Shown in pieces: positions 54,598-64,000 of a stretch of DNA of 64,000 nt. The number at the start of each line of letters is the position of its first letter. Position 1 is the first letter of the stretch. A model generated the notes under the pieces. The model was not told where the DNA came from. It searched no databases and worked only from the letters and a program-made list of their open reading frames with translations. The DNA is from Mesostigma viride. Its lineage: Eukaryota > Streptophyta > Mesostigmatophyceae > Mesostigmatales > Mesostigmataceae. The position numbers and the translations under genes were made by a program. Where the stretch lies: assembly GCA_009746045.1 (NCBI GenBank), contig RPFO01000380.1:62001-126000 (forward strand). The letters run 5' to 3'.

Positions 54598-56606
54598 TTT
54601 GTGAGCTCACGCTCGTTCTATCTATGACCTGCGGAAGTCTCAAAGGGGGAGGGGAGGCCGCAGTAGACAGGTCTGACTAGGTAGCCAGTACTAGGGGGGG
54701 GGGGTACGGTGTTGTGGGGGGGGGGGTACCGGGGACGGTACTGTGGACCGGGTCCAATTTGTGTTGTGGACCGGGGGCAGTCCTGTGGACCGGGGACGGC
54801 GCGGCGCCACTGGCCGGTTGGTCAGTGGGCTGGCGTCCGTCACCCCACCTACGACTAGGTAGACGGTGGATACTTAGGGTTGTGGCGGGGCAACAACCAC
54901 TCCTCTTTGCAGCTGTGTCGACGGCCCACTGACGGCGTGTGTGCACTGCTATGGCGGTGCCGAATGTAAATCACAGCTACCGGCCTCCGAATTATTATTC
55001 GGGGGCCTGTTTTATTTAAGGTTATGACGGCTGCGCGACGGGGGTCGGCAGCACCCCAATAACTTGCCGTTCGAAGTGCAGGCGGTAGCTGCCAGTGCCA
55101 GATTGTTTTATTTCTGCTGCGTTGTACTCGCCACCCCGGGCTCGCGGGAGGGGTCTGGATAGACGCGGGAGTGACTCTTGATCGGACAACTAAAGCGGGG
55201 CAGTCGTGGTGCTAGGGTGGCAACAGCTACAGGCGGAGGGGGAATACGCCGCAGGCAAGTTCGTGGTGTATCGTATGTGCTGGGCCTGGCTAATGAATAT
55301 CGTCAAGAATAGTGCATGAGCGCGCTATACGAGCATGGGAAGAAGGGGGAATCGAGCCCCCAGGCCAGCATAGGAGCGGGGTGGCTGCAGCCCCAGCGCC
55401 AGGGGGGGCAGCACCCTAAACAGCCTAACATTTCCTCGTGCCAAGTGAGGCGACAGCGGCCGGCGGCCAGCGCGGAATGGTGGGGTCGTTGCCGCGTAAT
55501 TTAAGCGGGGACGAGTTGTTGGGACTGACGGTGCACAGCGGGGAAGGGGAAGGATGTTAGGGCGGGGCGATAGCGGATCCCAGACGCAGCTGCGTCATTG
55601 GGGTGCCGGGGGTGCTATGCCTGTGAAGAAAGGTGTACAAAGAATTGCCGAGCCTGCAGGGGTGGCTGCCGAGGGCAGTGCCCATATGGGTGAGAACCCC
55701 CCCGAGTGGGGGTCCCTACGGGGATACTTTTGGCTTCCCCCTTGTATTGCCGCCTGGTTAATGAAGCACTGGTAGCGGCAGGGGACAAGGGGGGCGACGA
55801 GAAGTCTGGGCCATACGACAGCTTGCGGCCAAGTGGCCAGGTAGTGGGTGCGGGATGTTACAAAGCCCAGGTCCTCTTGACTGGCCCAGGTCCTTATGAC
55901 TGGTATGATGTTTCGGCCCTTGTTGTGTGGCCTAGTTAGCTTAGAAACTGCAGATTCTTAGGTTAGCTAATGGCTTGGACGTGTGCCTAACACGTATTTG
56001 TAATAAACATGTTTCTCTGGCAGCCCCTCACTCCAATGGAACTAAAGCAGCAATTGGATTTTGTGAGCTCACGCTCGTTCTATCTATGACCTGCGGAAGT
56101 CTCAAAGGGGGAGGGGAGGCCGCAGTAGACAGGTCTGACTAGGTAGCCAGTACTAGGGGGGGGTACGGTGTTGTGGGGGGGGGGGTACCGGGGACGGTAC
56201 TGTGGACCGGGTCCAATTTGTGTTGTGGACCGGGGCAGTCCTGTGGACCGGGGACGGCGCGGCGCCACTGGCCGGTTGGTCAGTGGGCTGGCGTCCGTCA
56301 CCCCACCTACGACTAGGTAGACGGTGGATACTTAGGGTTGTGGCGGGGCAACAACCACTCCTCTTTGCAGCTCCCACCCACCCACCCTTGCTGCCAGACG
56401 GATGTTACAAAGCCCAGGTCCTCTTGACTGGCCCAGGTCCTTATGACTGGTATGATGTTTCGGCCCTTGTTGTGTGGCCTAGTTAGCTTAGAAACTGCAG
56501 ATTCTTAGGTTAGCTAATGGCTTGGACGTGTGCCTAACACGTATTTGTAATAAACATGTTTCTCTGGCAGCCCCTCACTCCAATGGAACTAAAGCAGCAA
56601 TTGGAT
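54598..56606 (+). mobile_element. Non-autonomous split-direct-repeat element, family ii, copy 2
   Basis: Layout A1 (54598-54914), interior, B1 (55853-56059), A2 (56060-56372), G-quadruplex tract (56373-56387), B2 (56400-56606). B1 and B2 are both 207 bp, as in copy 1. Removing it joins CGTGCAT to GGTGTGTG without duplication. Variants that separate it from copy 1 (CAGGTCTG against CAGTTCTG, GGCCGGTTGG against GGCCTGTTGG) occur in both A1 and A2 of each copy, so the two A repeats of one insertion were copied from one template. Relative to copy 1, about 30 bp are deleted near 55697 at a poly-C run. No gene is recognised in the interior. Confidence 0.9.
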
Positions 56607-59439
56607 GGTGTGTGTACCTGTGCGTGAAGTCGCTCCTTGCGTGCATGGTGTGTGTACGTGTGTGTGCAGCCGCCCCTTGCGTGCATGGTGTGTGTACGTG
56701 TGTGTGCAGTTGCCCCTTGCGTGCGCGGTGTATGTACGTGTGTGTGCAGCCGGCCCTTGCGTGCGCGGTGTGTGTACATGTGAGTGCAGCCGCCCCAAGC
56801 GTGTGTACATGTGTGTGCAGTTGCCCCTTGCGTGCGCGGTGGATGTACGTGTGTGTGCATGCCGGCAATTGCGTGCATGGTGTGTGTACGTGTGTGTGCA
56901 GCCGCCCCTTGCGTGCGCGGTGTGTGTACGTGTGTGTGAATCCTTGTCCTTGCGTGCTTGGTGTATGTACATGTGGGTGCAGCCGCCCCTTGCGTGCGCG
57001 GTGTATGCCAGTGTGTGTGCATGCCGGCCCTTGCGTGCATGGTGTGTGTAAGTGTGTGTGCAGCCGCCCCGAGCGTGTGTACATGTGTGTGCAGTTGCCC
57101 CTTGCGTGCGCAGTGGATGTACGTGTGTGTGCATGCCGGCAATTGCGTGCATGGTGTGTGTACGTGTGTGTGCAGCCGCCCCTTTCGTGCGTGGTGTGTG
57201 TACGTGTGTGTGCACTCGCCCTTGCGTGCGCGGTGTATGTACGTGTGTGCAGCCGCCCTTGCGTGCGCGGTGTATGCCAGTGTGTGTGCATGCCGGCCCT
57301 TGCGTGCATGGTGTGTGTAAGTGTGTGTGCAGCCCCTTGCGTGCATGGTGTATGTACGTGTGTGTGCAGCCGCCCCTTGCGTGCGCGGTGTGTGTACGTA
57401 TGTGTGCAGCCGCCCCTTGCGTGCGCGGTGTATGTACGTGTGTGTGCAGCCGGCCCTTGCGTGCCTGGTGTGTGTACGTGTGTGTGCAGCCGGCCCTTGC
57501 GTGCGCGGTGGATGTACATGTGTGTGCAGTCGCCCCTTGCGTGCGCGGTGTAGGTACGTATGTGTGCAGCCGCCCCTTGTGTGCGCGGTGTATGTACGTG
57601 TGTGTGCAGCCGCCCCGTGGTTGCGCGGTGTATGTACATGTGTGTGCAGTTGCCCCTTGCGTGCGCGGTGTATGTACGTGTGTGTGCAGCCGCCCCTTGC
57701 GTGCGCGGTGTAGGTACGTGTGTGTGCAGCCGCCTCAAGCGTGCGCGGTGTGTGTACATGTGTGTGCAGTTGCCCCTTGCGTGCGCGGTGGATGTACGTG
57801 TGTGTGCATGCCGGCAATTGCGTGCATGGTGTGTGTACGTGTGTGTGCAGCAGCGCCTTGCGTGCGCGGTGTGTGTACGTGTGTGTGCACTCGCCCCTTG
57901 CGTGCGCGGTGGATGTACATGTGTGTGCAGCCGCCCCTTGCGTGCATGGTGTATGTCCATGTGTGGGCAGTTGCCCCTTGCGTGCGCGGTGTATGTACAT
58001 GTGTGTGCACTCGCCCCTTGCGTGCATGGTGCATGTATGTATGTGTGTGTGCAGCCGCCCCTTGCGTGCGCGGTGGATGTACGTGTGTGTGCAGCCACCC
58101 CTTTCGTGCGCGGTGTATGTACATGTGAGTGCCGTCGCCCCAAGCGTGCATTTTGTGTGTAAGTGTGTGTGCAGCAGCCCCTTGCGTGCGCGGTGTATGT
58201 ACGTGTGTGTGCAGCCGCCCGTGGTTGCGCGGTGGATGTACATGTGAGTGGAGCCGGTCCTTGCGTGCGCGGTGTATGTACGTGTGTGTGCAGCCGCCCC
58301 TTGCGTGCGTGGTGTGTGTACATGTAAGTGCAGCCGCCCCTTGCGTGCGCGTGTATGTACGTGTGTGTGCAGCCGTCCCTTGCGTGCGCGGTGTGTGTAC
58401 GTGTGTGTGCAGCCGCCCCTCGCGTGCATGGTGAGTGTAAGTGTGTGTGCAGCAGCCCCTTGCGTGCGCAGTGTATGTACGTGTGTGTGCAGCCGCCCCT
58501 TGCGTGCGCGGTGTGTGTACTGTGTGTGCAGCCGGCCCTTGCGTGCATGGTGTGTGTACGTGTGTGTGCAGCCGCCCCGTGCGTGCGCGGTGTATGTACA
58601 TGTGTGTGCAGTTGCCCCTTGCGTGCGCGGTGTATGTACGTGTGTGTGCAGCCGCCCCTTGCGTGCGCGGTGGATGTACATGTGTGTGCAGCCGCCCCTT
58701 GCGTGCATGGTGGATGTACATGTGTGTGCAGCCGCTCCTTGCGTGCATGGTGTGTGTACGTGTGTGTGCAGTCGCCCCTTGCGTGCGCGGTGTGTGTACG
58801 TGTGTGTGCAGCCGCCCCTTGCGTGCGCGGTGTATGTACGTGTGTGTGCAGCCGGCCCTTGCGTGCATGGTGTGTGTACGTGTGTGTGCAGCCGGCCCTT
58901 GCGTGCGCGGTGGATGTACATGTGTGTGCAGTCGCCCCTTGCGTGCGCGGTGTAGGTACGTGTGTGTGCAGCCGCCCCTTGCGTGCGCGGTGTATGTACG
59001 TGTGTGTGCAGCCGCCCCGTGGTTGCGCGGTGTATGTACATGTGTGTGCAGTTGCCCCTTGCGTGCGCGGTGTATGTACGTGTGTGTGCAGCCGGCCCTT
59101 GCGTGCGCGGTGGATGTACATGTGAGTGCAGCCGGCCCTTGCGTGCATGGTGTGTGTACGTGTGTGTGCAGCCGCCCCTTGCGTGCATGGTGTATGTACA
59201 TGTGTGTGCAGCCGGCCCTTGCGTGCATGGTGTGTGTACGTGTGTGTGCAGCCGCCCCTTGCGTGCGCGGTGTATGTACGTGTGTGCGCACTCGCCCCTT
59301 GCGTGCGCGGTGTATGTACGTGTGTGTGCAGTTGCCCCTTGCGTGCGCGGTGGATGTACGTGTGTGTGCAGCCGCCCCTTGCGTGCGCGGTGTGTGTACG
59401 TGTATGTGCAGCCGCCCCTTGCGTGCATGTACATGTGTG
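56607..59439. repeat. 40-bp satellite array, block 10 (right end)
   Basis: Last satellite block. Toward the right end the monomers are closer to consensus, and the array stops at ACATGTGTG near 59439, after which unrelated AT-rich sequence begins. Single-base losses from CCCC (for example at about 57225 and 58218) change monomer length to 39. Confidence 0.94.
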
Positions 59440-59545
59440 AAGAAATAAGCAATAGTGAATGAAATAGTAAAAAGAAAATCATTCCAGCATATGTATGTAC
59501 AAGTTTTTAGTAGTACACTATGACTATCGTCAAATATAACAATTT
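59440..59545. other. AT-rich junction sequence
   Basis: Short AT-rich stretch between the satellite and the CA-rich region, with no gene or repeat that I recognise. Confidence 0.6.
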
Positions 59546-61345
59546 TCTATATTTTCATACACACACGAACAACACACCCAACACACACACACACTATGTT
59601 TGCACCCAAGACACACACCAACACCTAAAAACAAGACACCAACACACAAGACAGCCATGCAACACACACCCAACACACACACGCAACACACACATAACAC
59701 ACCTAAGTATAGTTGTTATAACACACAACACATAGGTACATCCCGCCCCCCCACACACAACACCAACACATGACAATTAACAGGCCACAACACACACACT
59801 GACACACATGCCCCAACACACACACACACATGCCCCAACACACACACACATGCCCCAACACTGCACACACAACAACACCCAAACACACACCACACACACA
59901 AAAGACACCCAACACACATACCGAAAACACGCACACACAACACCTACTAAAAACAAGACACCAACACACAAGACACCCAACACACACCCAACACACACAC
60001 ACACACAATGTTTGCACCGGTCGGCCCACGACACCCACACCCAACACACACATAACACACCTAAGTAACACACAACACACACGTACATCCCCCCCCCCAC
60101 ACACACAACACCAACACATGACAATTAACATGCCACAACACACACACATGCCCCAACACACACACACACATGCCCCAACACTGCACACACAACAACACCC
60201 AAACACATACCACACACACACAAGACACCCAACACACATACCGAAAACACGCACACACAACACCTACCAAAAACACCAAACACACAAGACACCCAACACA
60301 CACCCAACACACACACACACACATGTTTGCACCCACGACACACACACCAACACCTAAAAATAAGACACCAACACACAACACACGTACACGTACATCCCCC
60401 CCCCCACAACACCAACAATAACATGCAAACAACACACACACAACACACCTAAGTCACACACACAACACACACGTACTTTCCCCCCCCCACACCCAACACC
60501 AACACACAAGACACTTTGCACACACCCTACACACACCCACACCCTTTATGAACACATGTACACCCAACACACACACGCAACACACACCTAGGTCGATCAC
60601 ACACAACACACACAAAACACACCTAAGTCACACACAACACACACGTACACCCCCCCACACAAACCCAATACCAACACACAAGACACTTGGCCCCCCCCCA
60701 CCCACCCACACACCCACACCCACACCCACACCACACATCCAACACACACAACACACACACTACACACTTAAGTCACACACAACACACACATAACACACCT
60801 AAGTCACACACAACACACACGTCCATCCCCCCCCACACTCAACACCAATACATGACAATTAACATGCACACAACACACACACGCACACGCCCCAACACAC
60901 ACACACACACAACATACATACACAGAGCACACACACACGCCTCAACACACATACCGAACACACACACACAAGACACCCAACACACATACCGAACACACAC
61001 ACACACACACACACACTATGTTTGCACCCGACATACACACACCCAACACCTACTAAAAACAAGAAACCAACACACAAGACACCCTACACACACACAACAC
61101 ACACACACACAACACATATCCAACACAAACAACACACACACCTAAGTCACACACACAACACACCTACTAAGTCACACACACAACACACATGTACCTCCCC
61201 CCCCCCACACCCAACATCAACACACAAGACACTTTGCACACACCCTACACGCCCCCGCACCTTCATGAATGCACCCAACACACACACACAACACACACGC
61301 CCCAACACACATACCCAACATTCACACAACACACCCAACATATAA
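59546..61345. repeat. CA-rich low-complexity repeat region
   Basis: About 1.8 kb composed almost wholly of C and A on the plus strand, with AACACACACC-type units and C runs of 6 to 10. Longer imperfect units recur: CCCCAACACTGCACACAC at about 59855 and 60173 (318 bp apart), and ACACATGACAATTAACA at about 59765, 60115 and 60850. G is nearly absent from the plus strand. Frames on either strand are artefacts of the composition. Confidence 0.9.
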
Positions 61346-61707
61346 GGGTAAATATGGTTTAGGAGTGTAGGGGTTTAGGGTTTAAGGCCTACCATACACC
61401 CGTATGTAAAAATGCAACAACACGCCAAGTCATCCGCCACCATGCAAAAATATATAAACACAACTGGTCATCCTCAACAAGAATGCCCATTTTAGTACCT
61501 AATCCGCACTTGGCACTTGTCCAGTTTCGTAAGTCCAACGGCCGTTGGCTTTGAGAAATTAAGATATGCGACATGCGCCATGCAGCCAAGCTAAAGTATA
61601 GGCTGATTGCCCTGTATGTAACATTAGTAAGGTGAACGACCGTCGACAAAAAAACACATGCGACATACAAACACCAATTTTACACAGTAATGTTTGGAAT
61701 GACGTAC
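61346..61707. other. Region downstream of the transposase-like gene
   Basis: No exon can be supported here. It contains TTTAGGGTTTAAGG near 61371, less than two telomere-type units, and one copy of the 14-bp palindrome (61535-61548). If the gene has a further 3' exon, it could lie here after the donor site GTACGT at 61707. Confidence 0.5.
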
Positions 61708-64000
61708 CGTAATTTCGGCGTCCACCTTCTTCGCAATTGTGAACCAGCCCTGTCGCGTGTTGTCCGGATGTCCTTCCCACTTGCCCTTCGTGACCTTTGC
61801 GACGCTCAGGTAGCACACGATTGCAGTTAAGGGTTCTCGGTCGTCTGGGTTCCAGAAGAAGCGTCGGGCGTCCGATCCGGAGGAGGAGCACCTCTCGAAG
61901 TATTTTACGTACATTACCCAGTTGCCTTTCTTAAAAACCTCGCCCCCCCCCCTGTATGTTTGTTTAAACACTCATCCTTGTCGAGTTGGTGGGCGACTCG
62001 AACAACTTTCGCCAACCAGTACGGGTGGTCGGGCACATGGTCCTTGTGCCCCCTCTCAGATGCGACTGCGACGGCCTCCCCCTCCTGCAAACCACGCCCC
62101 AACTCGTTTCTTGCCGTTTGAACGTGGTTCAGGCGGGTTCCCGGATATCGCGTGGGGTTCCGCGACTTACTCGCCTGGAGTTTTACAGTCCACGACGAGC
62201 TGCTCCAATCGTTTGGGCATGTCGTCCACTTGCCCTCTCGGCACTCCGCACAACTGAAGCATGAAAAACGCCTGAGCTTTACCACCTCGACCCGCTCGCC
62301 CTTTTTGTCCAGTCGCCACTGGTGTGCCGTGGAGATATCTCGGATCGGGCCTCGCTCCTTACCGGACGTGAGAATCTGCAATTGTAAATCCATGAAACAA
62401 CATCACAGCACATTTCCCAACTCCAACGGCCGTTGGCACTCAACAATTATAAGATTTCCCAACTCCAACGGCCGTTGGCCCTTGGAAACTTTATATAAGT
62501 ACATTTCTCAACTCCAACGGCCGTTGGCACTCAACAATTATACGATTTTCCAGCTCCAACGGCCGTTGGCCTTATGAAACTTCAAACTGCATCAAGGAAG
62601 CTGTCCTCTGTAAAGTGTAACCAGAGACAAATTATAGAACTGCACTTGACCACCAGAAAGCAACTGTCTTTACTTACGTTATCGAGAAGAAATGCCCGTC
62701 GAACCACGTCCGATTGTGCCGATGGTCGACTCGAGTCTTTGCCGGTTCTCCAATCCCGGTTCAGGTAGGCCACCAGTGCCTCCACCGTATTCAGGTTCCG
62801 ATTGTCCTCCTGCATCTGCGCTCTTTTGAGGATGCTTTTGACCGTCCCCCCCTCCCCGTCCGACTCCCCCTTCCCATGTCCTGCACACGAGTAGTTCCAC
62901 TCCAATGATTCCAAGTCGGGGTCGGCCTCGAGCAGGTCCGCAGCCATCGCCAACACATACCGGGATTGGAACTGCTCCTTACAGTTGTCGGACCAACTGA
63001 TCCAGTTCCTCACCTCCACCCCCTCCTCCCTCAGCACGTTAAGGGTATTCTTCATCACGAACTCCAGGGTCTGGGCATTCCTCGGTACGTCCTTCCCCAT
63101 GTAATCGTGCTTCACCCTTTTGATTTCCAGCGATACGGGATCACGGTACATCACGATCACCGGCATCAGGACGTAACTACTTGGGTACCAGTACTGCGCC
63201 TGCAACTGTTTCTGCAGGTGGTCCGAATAGTTCTCCGAGTAGTCCATCAGGACCACCACCGTTCCCAGCGGCATCACGTCAATGCACTCCTTGTAAGCGT
63301 GGTGCTGCCAGGCCCATGTATGGACGTGAATGGCGAATTCCGGGAAGCGCGCCGTAATGAGTTCATGGAGCTCCGAGAGGGTTGACTTGATGAGTTTTTG
63401 CTGCAGGTTCATTTGCGGCGCCACATCCTCCTCCTGCAACACAACACACCCGCGCACCATGGATTGACCGAAGAATGGAAGTCAGCAGCTGGGAATTTCC
63501 CAACGCCAACGGCCGTTGGAAGTATGAAAGTCTACATATATATATTCAACGATGCAAATATACATGCCCGCGCACCATGGATTGACCGAAGAATGGAAGT
63601 CAGCAGCTGGGAATTTCCCAACGCCAACGGCCGTTGGAAGTATGAAAGTCTACATATATATATTCAACGATGCAAATATACATGCTTACCGTCCCACGGG
63701 GCGCTGTGCCCTCCTTTATGAAGTCGAACCACGTGTACTTCTTTGTCCACCCCTTCATCTGGTCCGTCACGATGAACTCGGAAATCCCACACTCGTTGCA
63801 CGTCCCTTCCAAGCAGTTCATTGGGACGTTAACGAACGGGCCGCCCGTCCTCCCCCCTCCTTGCCCCCCTCCCCCCTCTCAGCCCTGTGGCAGGTGAAAC
63901 GTCGAACGAAATCATGGGCATTGTCAGGCACGGAAGGGATACCCTCCCTCTCCTCGATCTCCAGCGTGCTCTTCAACTCCTTGACGCCTTTGGCGAAGGC
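61708..64000 (-). CDS. Transposase-like protein of unknown function, three exons, 5' partial
   Basis: Minus-strand gene entering from the right edge. Exons are 64000-63690, 63433-62678 and 62375 to at least 61708; introns at 63689-63434 (GTAAGC...TTGCAG) and 62677-62376 (GTAAGT...TTGCAG), both phase 0. A donor-like GTACGT at 61707 suggests another exon. Recognisable parts are NCLEGTCNECGISEF (exon 1), MDYSENYSDHLQKQLQAQY, ISWSDNCKEQFQSRY and AGHGKGESDGEGGTVK (exon 2), and FSCFSCAECREGKWTTC (exon 3). The series D-Y-S-E-N-Y, S-D-x-x-x-x-Q-F, HGKG-x-x-D-G-x-G-G and a Cys-rich tail recalls, from memory, a scattered family of uncharacterised eukaryotic proteins that may be transposases or derived from them. 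G and C runs near 63860 and at 61945-61954 offset the frame; they may be sequence errors. Confidence 0.65.
62376..62677 (-). repeat. Intron 2 with four copies of a 14-bp palindrome
   Basis: 302-bp intron, GTAAGT donor and TTGCAG acceptor. CCAACGGCCGTTGG occurs at 62423-62436, 62465-62478, 62514-62527 and 62556-62569, within units of about 42-49 bp that share GGAGTTGGGAAAT and TATAATTGTTGAGTG on the minus strand. Confidence 0.85.
63434..63689 (-). repeat. Intron 1 made of two tandem 118-bp repeats
   Basis: 256-bp intron consisting mostly of two near-identical copies of a unit of about 118 bp. Each copy contains CATGTATATTTGCATCGTTG, a TATATATATG stretch, the palindrome CCAACGGCCGTTGG (63624-63637 and 63506-63519) and CCATGGTGCGCGGG. 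The donor GTAAGC is at 63689 and the acceptor TTGCAG ends at 63434. Confidence 0.88.

Noticed and set aside
59703-60448. Cys- and Val-rich proteins on the minus strand of the CA-rich region
   Set aside because: They arise from TGTGTG repeats and have no start context, domain or codon signature.
61366-61386. Telomere repeat (TTTAGGG)n
   Set aside because: Fewer than two units are present; this can occur by chance and does not mark a chromosome end.

Overview
This is repeat-rich nuclear DNA from a eukaryote. A green alga is my best guess, based on introns with GT-AG ends, GC-rich retroelement genes, and TGTAA motifs (the usual chlorophyte poly(A) signal) just before the 3' ends of several retroelements. 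I see no ordinary host gene except one partial, intron-containing, transposase-like gene at the right end.

About 27 kb is a single satellite with a 40-bp monomer, in ten blocks: 1-3951, 10106-11999, 20474-26265, 27894-35731, 37850-38608, 39485-41145, 45590-45805, 51266-51365, 52247-54597 and 56607-59439. The consensus monomer has no stop codon in any of the six frames. It therefore produces very long false reading frames on both strands (over 2,600 codons in one case), none of which I annotate. The blocks carry higher-order repeats of about 1.12 kb and 1.48 kb.

Nine mobile elements account for the gaps between the blocks, eight in satellite and one inside another element. (1) 3952-10105, an LTR retrotransposon on the minus strand with apparently identical LTRs. 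(2) 12000-20473, an older relative on the plus strand. Both have LTRs ending AGTT...AACT, 5-bp target duplications, an HGDD reverse transcriptase box, and the order gag-integrase-protease-RT-RNase H, which is neither copia nor gypsy order. (3) 41146-45589, a copia-type element that keeps only gag and protease. (4) 45806-51265, a tyrosine-recombinase retroelement with split direct repeats (A1-genes-B1-A2-B2) and a 2A-like ribosome-skipping motif between RNase H and recombinase. (5-7) Three non-autonomous split-direct-repeat elements at 26266-27893 (minus), 35732-37849 and 54598-56606. (8-9) Two nested-palindrome elements at 38609-39484 and 51366-52246, which share the AGTT...AACT ends and 5-bp duplications of the LTR elements. 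A 78-bp derivative of these sits inside element 35732-37849.

Because the satellite is known sequence, each empty site can be reconstructed. LTR elements 1 and 2 and the palindromic elements made 5-bp duplications, as integrases do. The split-repeat elements left none, as expected for recombinase insertion. All four split-repeat insertions carry a (CCCA)3CCC tract, a strong G-quadruplex on the opposite strand, only between A2 and B2.

Right of the satellite, 59440-61345 is CA-rich low-complexity DNA almost free of G. Then 61346-64000 holds the transposase-like gene on the minus strand, whose introns carry a recurrent 14-bp palindrome. Most reading-frame breaks in the window are offsets of -1, so some may be single-base deletions in the assembly rather than biology.
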